A DNA stretch of 64,000 nt. Origin: Candidatus Binataceae bacterium. GTDB taxonomy: Bacteria; Desulfobacterota; Binatia; Binatales; Binataceae. The stretch covers positions 167,734 to 231,733 of the forward strand of contig DATJMX010000001.1 in assembly GCA_035508495.1 (NCBI GenBank), read 5' to 3'. The notes under the pieces were generated by a model. It had not been told where the DNA came from, did not search any database, and saw nothing but the letters and a program-made list of their open reading frames with translations. The translations under genes were made by a program, and so were the position numbers. Numbering within the stretch: the first letter of the stretch is position 1; every line of letters starts with the position of its first letter. Below, piece by piece: positions 8,243-19,031 of this stretch.

Positions 8243-8806
8243 ATGTCAAAATGGTTTGAGACGATCACTCCTGAGATTAGCGAGTTCATTGCCGCGCAGA
8301 AGCTTTTTTTCGTTGCGACTGCGCCGCATGAGGGCCGCGTCAATGTATCGCCCAAGGGCATGGACACCTTTCGGGTTCTCGACGAGCGGCGTGCGATTTA
8401 TCTCGATCTCACGGGCAGCGGCAACGAGACCGCGGCGCATCTGCTGGAGAACGGGCGCATCACGATCATGTTCTGCTCGTTCGACAAGACCGCGCAGATC
8501 GTAAGGCTCTACGGCCACGGCCGCACGATTCATCCTGGCGATCGGAACTGGGACGAGTATCTCGCGAAATTTCCCGCCGAACCCGGCGTGCGCCAGATCA
8601 TGGAGATCGACGTTGAATCCACGATGACATCGTGTGGATATGCGGTGCCCCATCTCGACAATCTCGCGGAGCGCGAGACGCTGAGGAAATACTGGCAGAA
8701 GAAGGGCGACGACGCGGCGCCGGACTATCAGCGCAAGCATAATGAGAAGAGCATCGATGGGTTGCCAACCGGTATTTTCGGGGACACATCGCGGAGTGCG
8801 AAGTAG
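8243..8806 (+). CDS. Pyridoxamine 5'-phosphate oxidase-fold protein
   Basis: A 187-residue protein with the FMN-binding split-barrel fold. It opens with ITPEISEFIAAQKLFFVATAP and HEGRVNVSPKGMDTFRVLD, the pattern of flavin- or F420-dependent PNPOx-like proteins, and continues with YLDLTGSGNETAAHLLENG and FCSFDK. Such proteins reduce small molecules or bind flavin or haem; true PdxH is longer and has different PLP-binding motifs, so I do not call pdxH. The start at 8243 is preceded by AGGAAGGG, a good ribosome binding site. Confidence 0.8.
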   Translation: MSKWFETITPEISEFIAAQKLFFVATAPHEGRVNVSPKGMDTFRVLDERRAIYLDLTGSGNETAAHLLENGRITIMFCSFDKTAQIVRLYGHGRTIHPGDRNWDEYLAKFPAEPGVRQIMEIDVESTMTSCGYAVPHLDNLAERETLRKYWQKKGDDAAPDYQRKHNEKSIDGLPTGIFGDTSRSAK

Positions 8807-8913
8807 TCGCTTCCAGCGCGAGCCAGAACTCACCGCAAAGGGCATAAGGCACCCAGCGAAGATGAGCCGTCGAGATGACGTATAGCCAACGTTTTGATAA
8901 CTGCTTGATGGCT

Positions 8914-11027
<2,114 letters not shown>

Positions 11028-11102
11028 CTATGTCGCTCCCGCGCAACCAATGTAGGAGATGTGCACAGTTGTCGCGAGCGGCTGAGCCTGAATGCCTGTT
11101 CA

Positions 11103-12341
11103 TTAGGCGTTGCCCGCTTGCGGCATGACTGGGAGCGTGACGCGGAAGGTGATTCCCGGCCCGCCTCCGTCAGTCTTGATCCCCCCGGGCGTCGCCCACA
11201 GCCGGCCTCCATGAAGGGCGACGATACGCTGGCTGAGCACCAGGCCCAGCCCCGTGCCGGCCGGCTTGGTTGTAAAAAATGGCGTGAAAAGCTGCGCGAT
11301 CGCCTCGGACTTCATTCCTGGCCCGCTGTCGGCGATATCGACGCGCAAGAACTGAAGACGCCGGCCTTCGGCCGTCATGCGGAAGCGCGTCTCCATCCTC
11401 GTGTGCAGCCGGATCCTGCCCACGCCGCCGATAGCCTCGGCTGCATTCTTCAGCAGATTCAGGAAGGCCCGCTCCAGTGCTGCCGTATCGCCCATCACCT
11501 CGGGCAAACTGGGATCGAAGTCCTGCGTAATCTTGATTCCCTCGCTGGCCGGAAGGAGCCCGGCCAATCTGAGCGCCTGATGCAGAACCTGGTGGATGTT
11601 GACCGGCTCCTGCGCCAGGCGTTGTGGCGAGCTGACCGTCAGCACCTGCTCGACCAGCGATGCGATCCGATTGACGCCGTCGAGAATCAACCCGCAGTAC
11701 TGCTGAGCCCGCTCGTCAGCGGGGAACATCGAGGCGAGCAGCTCGCCAGCGCCCTTGATGCCCGTCAGCGGGTTCTTGACCTCGTGTGCGAGTCCGGCGG
11801 GAGAAAGGCGAAGATTGAGGTCGCCACGGCCCGCAGCCTCGGCAGCGCTTTTCTGATGAGACAGGTCGTGCAGCAGAATGACGACCCCGCGGGGCTTCTC
11901 GTCGGAGCTCATCAGCGGCGAAACGTCGGCGCGGACGGAGACTTCGCGCGGCCCGATGAAGAGGGCGGTATCGGGATCGCCGAGCTCCTGGCTCGTCTCG
12001 ATACAGCTCGAGACCATCTTGGCGAGCCAGTCGTTCTGCTTGAGGATGTCCTGTAGGGTTGTGCGCGAAGGCTGGGATACGCCGAGCATCGTCTCGGCCG
12101 CAGTGTTGACGCCGAGAGTATCGAGATCGCTCGATACGACGATCACGGCGTCAGGCAAACTTTCTACAACATCGCGCCAATTCAAGGGGTTTTCGACTTT
12201 ATCAGGGCCCACGCGGACGACGCCTGATATCGAAAAGCTAACATATCTGCAACGCTCAAATAAGGCGGACGCGGACGAAGATTCGTTGTGCAGCGTATCT
12301 GACGGCGACGGCAAGTTTCGCAGCGCAGAAGTTCCAATCAA
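11103..12341 (-). CDS. ntrB: Nitrogen-regulation type sensor histidine kinase NtrB
   Basis: A histidine kinase of up to 412 residues. A PAS domain begins near WRDVVESLPDAVIVV, followed by the H-box GLAHEVKNPLTGIKGAGELL with the phospho-accepting His, an N-box in LERAFLNLLKNAAEA, and G-boxes DSGPGMKSEAI and FFTTKPAGTGLGLVLS. No membrane segment is seen, so it is cytoplasmic, as expected of NtrB, which senses nitrogen status through PII. It lies 75 bp upstream of the response regulator. The true start may be downstream of 12341: the first 40 residues are not PAS-like, and a GTG just before the PAS domain is a good alternative. Confidence 0.88.
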   Translation of the reverse strand: MIGTSALRNLPSPSDTLHNESSSASALFERCRYVSFSISGVVRVGPDKVENPLNWRDVVESLPDAVIVVSSDLDTLGVNTAAETMLGVSQPSRTTLQDILKQNDWLAKMVSSCIETSQELGDPDTALFIGPREVSVRADVSPLMSSDEKPRGVVILLHDLSHQKSAAEAAGRGDLNLRLSPAGLAHEVKNPLTGIKGAGELLASMFPADERAQQYCGLILDGVNRIASLVEQVLTVSSPQRLAQEPVNIHQVLHQALRLAGLLPASEGIKITQDFDPSLPEVMGDTAALERAFLNLLKNAAEAIGGVGRIRLHTRMETRFRMTAEGRRLQFLRVDIADSGPGMKSEAIAQLFTPFFTTKPAGTGLGLVLSQRIVALHGGRLWATPGGIKTDGGGPGITFRVTLPVMPQAGNA

Positions 12342-12432
12342 TCATACTAAAGTCACAAATTAGATTTTTTTATCCGATCGGGGTTGATCCTCCTCGTCTT
12401 GGCCGATAGCCTTCTCACCGGTCTGAGGGAGA

Positions 12433-13437
12433 ATGGGTTTCAGCAAAGAACTCTTCGCCGGTATCTTCGTGTGCCTCGCGGCGTCGCCGCTCTGGCAGGT
12501 GAACCTGGCGAGCGCGGCGCAGGGAGACGGCTCCCAGGCGCAGCACGTCAGCATCGATTCGGCTCCCGATCCCCTTTCAGTTCAGGCAGATCGCGTAAAC
12601 TTCGCCGGAGTGGACGGCGAGCATCGGCTGCTGCCGGCGGACGCCTTGGTCATTCCCCAATCCAATCCGTTCATTCTTTCTGCGCCGAAGGTTGTCCCTC
12701 CGTTCCCAATTGCACTCAACGATTATGTCCGCCGCTATCTCGCGGACTTCATGCACGCGCCCGACTCGCTCCAGGATTCGTTCGATCGCAGCCGCCCGTA
12801 TCTGGTGCAGATGGTGAAGGTGCTGCGCAGCTATGGCGTTCCCGAGGACATGGTTTACCTGGCTTTCGCCGAGAGCGCTTTTTCGGGTGGGCAGGAGAGA
12901 GGCATCTGGCAACTCAACGCCGATACGGCCCGGCGCTTCGGACTTCATGTCGATTACTGGGTAGATGAGCGCCGCGACCCAGTGCTCGCGACTCAAGCGG
13001 CCGCCGAATACCTGGCTACCCTTCACGACGCGGCCGGATCCGATTGGCGAATCGCCGTCGTCGCGTGGAACAACGGTGACCATGCGATCGACCGCTACTG
13101 GTCTTACCGCGGCTCGAATTTCGATCGCCTGATGAAGCGGCTGCCGCGCCGCACTCGGGCCCTGTTCGGGCGTTTCATGGCAGTCGCTTATATCGCGCAT
13201 CATGCCACCAGCTACGGACTGACATTCGTTAATTTCGACGCCGCACCTGCATTCCGCCAGATTCGCGTCAAAGGTGGCGTAGCGTTGCGAGTGCTGGCTG
13301 CCGAGTATGGGACGACGATCGAGCGTCTGCGCTCGATGAATCCAGCTCTCCTCGGCAATTTCGTTCCGCCCTGGGCGCCGGCCTACAACGTTAGAGTTCC
13401 CCTCGACAGCCAGGCGTCTAATCACGCCGCCTATTAG
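12433..13437 (+). CDS. Secreted lytic transglycosylase with SLT domain (MltD-like)
   Basis: A 334-residue protein with a signal peptide (FSKELFAGIFVCLAASPLW, cleavage near ASAAQ). The SLT domain spans roughly residues 85-250, with the catalytic Glu in YLAFAESAFSGG, then ERGIWQLNADTARRFGL and WNNGDHAIDRYW. A C-terminal stretch (VKGGVALRVLAAEYGTTIERLRSMNP) resembles a degenerate LysM repeat that would bind peptidoglycan. The expected role is cleavage of glycan strands in the periplasm. It is divergent from ntrB with about 90 bp between them, which includes an AT-rich stretch and may contain both promoters. Confidence 0.85.
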   Translation: MGFSKELFAGIFVCLAASPLWQVNLASAAQGDGSQAQHVSIDSAPDPLSVQADRVNFAGVDGEHRLLPADALVIPQSNPFILSAPKVVPPFPIALNDYVRRYLADFMHAPDSLQDSFDRSRPYLVQMVKVLRSYGVPEDMVYLAFAESAFSGGQERGIWQLNADTARRFGLHVDYWVDERRDPVLATQAAAEYLATLHDAAGSDWRIAVVAWNNGDHAIDRYWSYRGSNFDRLMKRLPRRTRALFGRFMAVAYIAHHATSYGLTFVNFDAAPAFRQIRVKGGVALRVLAAEYGTTIERLRSMNPALLGNFVPPWAPAYNVRVPLDSQASNHAAY

Positions 13438-13458
13438 ATTCCGAGAATCGCAAGAGCG

Positions 13459-14919
13459 TTACGCCGCCTGCACGGTGAAGCGGAAGCTCGAGCCTTTTCC
13501 GGGCTCCGACTCCACCCAGATTCGCCCGCCGTGCGCCTCGACTATACGCTTGCAGGTCGCCAGCCCGATTCCGTTGCCTTCGTAGCGGTCGCGGGCGTGC
13601 AGCCGTTCGAACATCCCGAAGATTCGATCCTGATGGCCCGGGTTGATTCCGATACCGTTGTCGGTCACGGAGATAACCCAGAAGGCGCCCTCGCGCTGAG
13701 CTTCGACGCGGATTTTCGGCGGCTCGTCGCCAGCGAACTTGAGGGCATTGCTGAGTAGATTCAGCATCAAGTGATAGAGACCCGACCGATCCGCCATCAC
13801 TTCGATAGCAGCGTCGTAGTAAACGATCGCGCCGGATTCGCTGACGCGGGTAGCCAGCGCTGCGGTAGCGCGCTTGGCGGTTTCCTCGACCGAAATCGGG
13901 CGCAGCTCCGTATCGCGCCCCGCTCGCGAGTAGTTGAGCAAGTCAGCGATGAGAGATTGCATCCGCTTGGCGCCATCGACTGCGAACGCGATGAACTCGT
14001 CGGCGTCCTTGTCGATCCGGCCCTTGTAGCGATGCTCGAGGAGTTGCAGGTAGCTCGTGATCATCCGCAGCGGCTCCTGCAAATCGTGGGAAGCAACGTA
14101 GGCGAAGTGCTCGAGGTTTTCGTTGGAGCGCGCAAGCTCGCGTGCGCGTTGCAGCAGCTCGGCAGCGGCGCGCTTGCGGTCGGTAATATCGTAACTGAGC
14201 TCGACGATCGCGGTGAGCCGCCGATGCTCGTCGAACGCGGGACTCGATGTGAGCGCGACTTCGACCGAGGAGCCATCCTTGCGGCGGCGGCGCGTCTCGG
14301 TTTCGAGCGAGCCTTTGCCGTCAGAGAATCGCGAGACCACTTCCAGGGCGTAAGCATGGAACTGCTCGCCCATGATCGTTTCTATCAGCTTGCCCACCGC
14401 CTCGGCGGCAGTGAATCCGTATAGTCTTTCGGCGCCTGGATTCCACGTGATGACCTTGCCCCCCGGCTTGAAGACGATCACCGCGTAGTTCGATCCTTCG
14501 AGCATCGCGGCCAGGCGCGCCTGGTATTCGTGCGCGCGCTTGAACTCCGTCAGATCGTTGATAGTGGCGAGGACGAAGACTCCCTTGTCTGTCCTGAGCG
14601 GACTAAGACCGATCTCGACCGGGAAAGTCGAGCCGTTCTTGCGGCGCGCCAGCAAATCCATGTCGGGCGCCATCTTCCTGATCGTCGGACGCGATGTGTA
14701 GTCGGTGCGCAACGAGACGTGCCGCTCGCGAAAATCCCCGGGCATCAGCTCTTCGACATGCAAGCCGACGAACTCCGCCGGCGAGTAGCCGAAGTAGTCA
14801 AACGCCGTAGGATTCGCGTAGGAAATTTTACCCTGTGGATCGATCAGGATTATCGCGCTGGGTATCGCATCGAGCAGGGTTCTAAATGTTGATTCGTCAG
14901 CGTAACGGCTTTCAATCAC
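13459..14919 (-). CDS. Double-PAS sensor histidine kinase
   Basis: A 486-residue soluble kinase. PAS 1 covers about residues 10-125 (AIILIDPQGKISYANPTAF) and PAS 2 about 135-250 (VIVFKPGGKVITWNPGAERL), followed by a PAC-type segment. The HisKA motif is FAYVASHDLQEPLRMI near residue 280, and the ATPase domain ends with GIGLATCKRIVEAHGGRIWV. The DLQEPLRM form is typical of phytochrome-like and light/oxygen-sensing kinases, although no chromophore domain is present. No response regulator lies next to it, so its partner is elsewhere. It converges with the transglycosylase gene. Confidence 0.88.
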   Translation of the reverse strand: MIESRYADESTFRTLLDAIPSAIILIDPQGKISYANPTAFDYFGYSPAEFVGLHVEELMPGDFRERHVSLRTDYTSRPTIRKMAPDMDLLARRKNGSTFPVEIGLSPLRTDKGVFVLATINDLTEFKRAHEYQARLAAMLEGSNYAVIVFKPGGKVITWNPGAERLYGFTAAEAVGKLIETIMGEQFHAYALEVVSRFSDGKGSLETETRRRRKDGSSVEVALTSSPAFDEHRRLTAIVELSYDITDRKRAAAELLQRARELARSNENLEHFAYVASHDLQEPLRMITSYLQLLEHRYKGRIDKDADEFIAFAVDGAKRMQSLIADLLNYSRAGRDTELRPISVEETAKRATAALATRVSESGAIVYYDAAIEVMADRSGLYHLMLNLLSNALKFAGDEPPKIRVEAQREGAFWVISVTDNGIGINPGHQDRIFGMFERLHARDRYEGNGIGLATCKRIVEAHGGRIWVESEPGKGSSFRFTVQAA

Positions 14920-15185
14920 GGCAATTTCTCACGGAGGTGAGAAATCCAAATCACGTGCCGCGACGAAGACCGTGCCACCAACTGTTTCATCGTGCGACGG
15001 CGATCGGCGCTTCTCAGTTTTTGCGCGCCACGACAACCTGTCGATAGCGTGTGCGCGAGACGCGAGGAAAGGCGCGCTGCCGGAATCACGCCGCTTCGTC
15101 AGTTTTTTGGCGTGACCAAAGCGCACTGCGCGTCGCTCCGCGCCCGGTTCTCACGCAAGACGCGCGAGCGTATTGTTGGCTCGTC

Positions 15186-16454
15186 ATGATTAGCGCCGAC
15201 GAAGCAATCCGTATCGTTCTCGAAAATACCTCGCGGCTCGGCGTCGAGCGGGTGCCGATTCTCCAGGCTCTCGGCCGCGTGCTGGGCGAGGAAATTCGCT
15301 CCCCGCGCGATATCCCGGGCTTCGACAATTCCGCGATGGACGGTTATGCGGTGCGCAGCGCCGATGTCGCATCGGCGTCGGAATCGAATCCTGTCAGGCT
15401 CGAAGTTATCGAGACGGTGCCTGCCGGCAAGATGCCGTCGAAGAAGGTCGAGCGCGGGCAGGCTGCGCGCACGATGACCGGCGCGCCGATCGCTGACGGA
15501 GCCGATGCCATAATCCAGGTCGAAAAGACTCGCGGCAGCGGCAGCATGGTCGAGATTCTCTCGGCCGCTGAAGTGCGCAATTTCATCCGCCCGCGCGGCG
15601 AGGATCTGCGCCGGGGTGAGGGCGTATTCTCTGCCGGAAAGACGCTGGCTCCCGCTGACCTTGGGATGCTCGCCTCGCTCAATCGCTCGATGGTCGAGGT
15701 TTACCGCCGGCCGCGCGTCGCGATCGTTTCGACCGGCGATGAAATCGTCGAAGTCGATCAGCCTCCCACCGGTGCACAGGTTGTCAACTCGAACGGATAC
15801 GCACTCGCAGGCGCGGTGCTCGAGGCGGGCGGCGAGCCGACGATCCTCAAGATTGCCCGCGATACCGAAGCCGAGATTCGCGAGCGCCTGGCCGAGGCGC
15901 TCACCTTCGATGCGATGCTCTCGACGGGTGGTGTTTCAGTTGGCCAGTTCGATCACGTCAAGGGTGCGCTCGACGCTCTTGGGTTGAAGCAACTCTTTCA
16001 CGGTGTTGCGCAGCGTCCCGGCAAGCCGCTCAAGTTCGGCACGGTCGGCTATCGAGCAGTGTTCGGTCTCCCAGGCAATCCCGTATCGACGCTGGTGTGC
16101 TTTTACCTCTATGCACGAGCGGCGTTGCGCAAGATGGGCGGGCATGAGCGGCTGGGATTGCCGCGCGTGCAGGCGCGATGCGCGAGCGACATCAAGACGG
16201 CAGCGAACCTGACTGAATTTGTCCGCGTCATCGTGACGCGCGGCGAGGATGGCCTCGTCGCGACTCCTACCGGCGCTCAAGGCTCGGGGATGCTGAGCTC
16301 GGTATCGCGCGCCGACGGCTTGCTCGTGGGACCGGCGTCGGAGACGATCCTCAAAGCCGGAACTCAGGCGGTGGTTTTGCTGCTTGGCGGTACGGAGCCG
16401 GTCGTGCTCGATGAGAATGTTGGATTCGAGGAGCCGCGCCGCCAGAAATATTGA
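15186..16454 (+). CDS. moeA: Molybdopterin molybdenumtransferase MoeA
   Basis: A 422-residue MoeA, which inserts molybdenum into the adenylylated pterin to complete the molybdenum cofactor. Motifs: GFDNSAMDGYAVRS near residue 45, RTMTGAPIADGADAIIQVE, IVSTGDEIVE in the middle, and FGLPGNPVSTLVCFYLY. The start at 15186 (MISADEAIRIVLENT) is conserved-looking; the frame is open upstream to 15051 but that part has no similarity. No other Moco genes are adjacent. Its 3' end overlaps the antiparallel end of the small LapA-like gene by about 90 bp. Confidence 0.92.
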   Translation: MISADEAIRIVLENTSRLGVERVPILQALGRVLGEEIRSPRDIPGFDNSAMDGYAVRSADVASASESNPVRLEVIETVPAGKMPSKKVERGQAARTMTGAPIADGADAIIQVEKTRGSGSMVEILSAAEVRNFIRPRGEDLRRGEGVFSAGKTLAPADLGMLASLNRSMVEVYRRPRVAIVSTGDEIVEVDQPPTGAQVVNSNGYALAGAVLEAGGEPTILKIARDTEAEIRERLAEALTFDAMLSTGGVSVGQFDHVKGALDALGLKQLFHGVAQRPGKPLKFGTVGYRAVFGLPGNPVSTLVCFYLYARAALRKMGGHERLGLPRVQARCASDIKTAANLTEFVRVIVTRGEDGLVATPTGAQGSGMLSSVSRADGLLVGPASETILKAGTQAVVLLLGGTEPVVLDENVGFEEPRRQKY

Positions 16455-16654
16455 ATCGCGAACAGCGCGGCCGCGCCGAACAGCGCCGCGCCAATCACGA
16501 TCGCCGACAGCTTGAGCTGCAGCGTCAGGATCCCGAACGGCAGCAGGTAGAACTTGACCGTATCGACCTGGAAGTTTGCATAGATGATGTAGAGAACCCA
16601 GAGCACGACGATCGTGGAGATGATGAACTTCGGCGACTTGACGAAACTCGGCAT
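16364..16654 (-). CDS. LapA/DUF1049-like small membrane protein
   Basis: A 96-residue protein with two hydrophobic helices (FIISTIVVLWVLYIIYANFQ and LSAIVIGAALFGAAALFAI) and a short polar tail. The spacing, and a polar joint between helices that reads VDTVKFYLLPF, are typical of the LapA domain proteins of the inner membrane. The start at 16654 is preceded by AGGAGGG, a strong ribosome binding site. The last part of the gene overlaps the end of moeA on the opposite strand. Confidence 0.7.
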   Translation of the reverse strand: MPSFVKSPKFIISTIVVLWVLYIIYANFQVDTVKFYLLPFGILTLQLKLSAIVIGAALFGAAALFAIQYFWRRGSSNPTFSSSTTGSVPPSSKTTA

Positions 16655-16775
16655 TGCGAGGTTCCCTCCTCGGGACCCAGGCAAAAGCTTGCTAGGCCAT
16701 TAATAACTTGTCAACGCAGGAGTCTCCACGCGCTCGCGCGCACAAGTTCGATAACAGAAAGATGGCGCCGCTTCG

Positions 16776-17255
16776 ATGCGATACAGAGTAGGGCAGGGTT
16801 TTGATTTTCATCCCCTCGAGGCGGGCCGCAAGCTCGTGCTCGGCGGAGTTGAAATCGCGCACGAGAAGGGATTGCGCGGGCATTCCGATGCCGACGTCGC
16901 CGCGCATGCGCTCTCCAACGCGATCCTGGGCGCAATCGGCGAAGGCGACCTCGGCCGGCATTTCCCGGACAATGATCCCCGCTATGCCGGCGCTGACAGT
17001 ATCCGATTGCTGCGTGAGGTATGGCAGCTCGCGGCCTCGCGCGGATGGCGCCTCGTCAACGCCGACCTGACGATCGTCGCGCAAGCGCCGAAGCTCAAGC
17101 CCTATCTCGATGAAATGCGCACGCGTCTGGCCGCGGCGCTGGGCGTCGATCAGACCTCGCTCAACATCAAAGCATCGAGTCCGGAAAGCCTCGGCGCGCT
17201 TGGCCGTGGCGACGGGATGGCTTCGGCGGCGATCGTCATGCTCGAGGCGGATTGA
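16776..17255 (+). CDS. ispF: 2-C-methyl-D-erythritol 2,4-cyclodiphosphate synthase IspF
   Basis: A 159-residue IspF, the fifth enzyme of the MEP isoprenoid pathway. The metal-binding DxH lies in VGQGFDFHPL, followed by GGVEIAHEKGLRGHSDADV, the GEGDLGRHFPDNDPRYAGADS loop and DLTIVAQAPKL. The C-terminus SLGALGRGDGMASAAIVML is standard. Length is normal. It stands alone; IspD, often its neighbour or fusion partner, is not nearby. It converges with the following small gene with only 3 bp between them. Confidence 0.93.
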   Translation: MRYRVGQGFDFHPLEAGRKLVLGGVEIAHEKGLRGHSDADVAAHALSNAILGAIGEGDLGRHFPDNDPRYAGADSIRLLREVWQLAASRGWRLVNADLTIVAQAPKLKPYLDEMRTRLAAALGVDQTSLNIKASSPESLGALGRGDGMASAAIVMLEAD

Positions 17256-17258
17256 TCT

Positions 17259-17525
17259 TCAGGCGGCCTTGCGGTCGTCGCTCTCGGGAATCAACTGACA
17301 GCCGTTCATTTCGCGAGCCGCGCGCAGAATGCCCGCGACTTCAGGCTCCGCCAGGAACGCTTCGAACATCGGCAGGGTATCGAACTGGAGAGCGATCGTG
17401 ACGCGGTCGCCGTTGTCGTGATGGACGCTGAGCGCGCGCCCACCAAACCGCCGCCGCGCCTCGCTGAATACGTCGAGGAACCGCAGAAAATCCAAAGGCG
17501 CAAAATTCGCAAGCAGATTGATCAT
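17259..17525 (-). CDS. Small conserved-looking protein, unknown function
   Basis: An 88-residue protein (MINLLANFAPLDFLRFLDVF...) with a possible ferredoxin-like beta-alpha-beta pattern (ALSVHHDNGDRVTIALQF then MFEAFLAEPEVAGILRAA). This recalls the ABM/dimeric barrel superfamily, but the match is weak and I assign no function. It converges with ispF. Upstream of it lies the pair of palindromes at 17.57-17.71 kb. Confidence 0.5.
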   Translation of the reverse strand: MINLLANFAPLDFLRFLDVFSEARRRFGGRALSVHHDNGDRVTIALQFDTLPMFEAFLAEPEVAGILRAAREMNGCQLIPESDDRKAA

Positions 17526-17568
17526 CGAGTTCTTCCGACCTCCTTCTGAATCCTCTCCGTGAATGTCC

Positions 17569-17609
17569 GATCCCCTCTCTCTGACCAGGGAGAGGGCACG
17601 GGTGAGGGT
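17569..17609. repeat. Dispersed CCTCTCC/GGAGAGG palindrome, copy 2
   Basis: CCCCTCTCTCTGACCAGGGAGAGGG followed by CACGGGTGAGGG. It is inverted relative to copy 3, about 50 bp away, forming the two-unit arrangement common for REP/BIME elements. It lies between two minus-strand genes. Confidence 0.75.
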
Positions 17610-17656
17610 ACTCTGCTTCCGGATTTCTTAAGATCGGGCGTACGAAGAAGCCCGCC

Positions 17657-17711
17657 GACCTCACCCGGCGGCGCGATGCGTCGCCGACCTCTCCCTGGTC
17701 AGGGAGAGGGA
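17657..17711. repeat. Dispersed CCTCTCC/GGAGAGG palindrome, copy 3
   Basis: CCTCACCCGGCGG, a 20-base segment with internal dyad symmetry, then CCTCTCCCTGGTCAGGGAGAGG, a perfect hairpin. Together with copy 2 it forms an inverted pair. Confidence 0.75.
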
Positions 17712-17755
17712 TTCAGAGTCTCTGATCGTTTGATGCTTGCTGGTTTCGCAGAGAT

Positions 17756-18121
17756 TCAGAGATCGTCGCCGGACTCGCCCGATGAACCGTCGTCGTCGAG
17801 GCCGCCGCCGCTTTCGAGTTCCTCGACCGCTTGGTCGAACTCAGGCCCGGAGAACTCCTCGCCCATCTCCTGGCCCATCTTGCGCATCATCCGCGCGACG
17901 CTCTTGGGATCGTTCTCGTCGAGGCCGCCGAGGTTAGTCGGGTCGCTGAGCGAATCGAGCCGCGCCTCCTCGCTCTTGGGCATCGCAAAGCGCGACATCA
18001 GCCGGTGCATCTTCCTGCTGCCGCAATGCTCGCACGTCGGCGTGACCTTCTCGCTGACGCGCATCGTCAGCACGCTCGATCGGCGCCGGCACTTCTCGCA
18101 CTGGTATTCGTATATCGGCAT
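17756..18121 (-). CDS. FmdB-family zinc ribbon protein
   Basis: A 121-residue protein whose first 45 residues are the FmdB zinc ribbon: MPIYEYQCEKC, then VTPTCEHCGS and MHRLMSRF. The two CxxC pairs bind zinc. The remaining part is acidic and low in complexity (SGPEFDQAVEELESGGGLDD), common in this family. FmdB proteins are thought to be regulatory, but their target is unknown. It lies on the minus strand just downstream of the TatD-like hydrolase. Confidence 0.85.
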   Translation of the reverse strand: MPIYEYQCEKCRRRSSVLTMRVSEKVTPTCEHCGSRKMHRLMSRFAMPKSEEARLDSLSDPTNLGGLDENDPKSVARMMRKMGQEMGEEFSGPEFDQAVEELESGGGLDDDGSSGESGDDL

Positions 18122-18170
18122 AAACTCGATTTAAGTTTGTCCGCGCGGCGAATCGAGGGCAACCTCTGGC

Positions 18171-18947
18171 TCAGGGGAATTTGAGTCGAAACAGCCGCGC
18201 GGCATTCTCGGTTGCAATCTCCCGCACAGTCGCGAACGTCTCAGCTTTGATTGCCGCGATCGCAGCGATCGCGTCGGCAACCATCGCTGGCTCGGTAATG
18301 CGACCGGAAAAGCGATCGCCGTATTGCCACGGGCCGTCGGTCTCGACGAGGAGATGTTGGAGCGGAACGATGCGCGCGAGATCGCGATCGCGTTCGCGAT
18401 AGACGACTTCGGGCGTAATCGAAATGAAGTGGCCCGCGTCGATGATCGCACGCGTCGTCGCTTCGTCCGACTTATGCCAGTGAAAGACGGCTCGCGGCGC
18501 GCCCGCGCTCGCGATGACTCGCAAAGCCTCCGCGGCGGAATTGTGTGGCGCGTGCAGGATCAGCGGCAAGTCCAGTTCGACAGCCAACCGCCCCATCGTG
18601 TCGAGGCGCTCGCGCATCCGTGCTCGCACCGATTGGTCGTGGGCGCTATCGCCGTACCACGGAAGGCCGACCTCGCCGATCGCGCAGATGCTCGAGCGCT
18701 CTGCGCGGATCATCGCCACTGTCGCTTCGAACTCGCGATCGGTAAGTTCGTAGCGCTCAGGATGAAAGCCGAGCGCGGCATGCACGAAACCCGGAAAGCG
18801 TCGCGCGAGCTCGAGCACGGCGCGATTCGACGCGGGTGACACACCCGGCACGACAACCGCGCGCACTCCTGCTTCACGCGCGCGCTTGATCGTGCTCGAT
18901 GGGTCAGCATACTGGTCAGCGTCGAGATGAATGTGAGTATCGATCAT
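18171..18947 (-). CDS. TatD-family metal-dependent hydrolase
   Basis: A 258-residue amidohydrolase-fold protein of the TatD family. The HxH motif lies in MIDTHIHLDADQ, the Glu ligand in ICAIGEVGLPWYG, further His ligands in LPLILHAPHN and AVFHWHKS, and the terminal Asp in LLVETDGPW. The replacements APH for the usual HxR, and HWHKS for HCFSG, mark it as a divergent branch instead of a standard TatD DNase. The start at 18947 is where the domain begins; the open frame continues upstream across the ECF gene promoter without similarity. It is divergent from the ECF transporter operon. Confidence 0.82.
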   Translation of the reverse strand: MIDTHIHLDADQYADPSSTIKRAREAGVRAVVVPGVSPASNRAVLELARRFPGFVHAALGFHPERYELTDREFEATVAMIRAERSSICAIGEVGLPWYGDSAHDQSVRARMRERLDTMGRLAVELDLPLILHAPHNSAAEALRVIASAGAPRAVFHWHKSDEATTRAIIDAGHFISITPEVVYRERDRDLARIVPLQHLLVETDGPWQYGDRFSGRITEPAMVADAIAAIAAIKAETFATVREIATENAARLFRLKFP

Positions 18948-18958
18948 CAATCTGTAAC

Positions 18959-18980
18959 GTGGCGCGCCGCCGCGCGCCAC
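18959..18980. promoter_or_regulatory. Perfect GC-rich hairpin in the divergent TatD/ECF intergenic region
   Basis: GTGGCGCGC and GCGCGCCAC form a 9-bp perfect stem with a 4-base loop, 52 bp before the ECF S-component start. It is palindromic, so it could be an operator or a 5' UTR hairpin. There is no U-run for a terminator, and the 84-bp gap is too short for most known riboswitches. Confidence 0.4.
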
Positions 18981-19031
18981 AATTCTACGCCCGGCGCTGC
19001 GCTCGGGCATCTCGCGTAGGCCTCCGCACCG

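Noticed and set aside
18948..19031. Vitamin riboswitch before the ECF operon
   Set aside because: Only 84 bp between the divergent genes, with a hairpin but no conserved riboswitch core that I can recognise.
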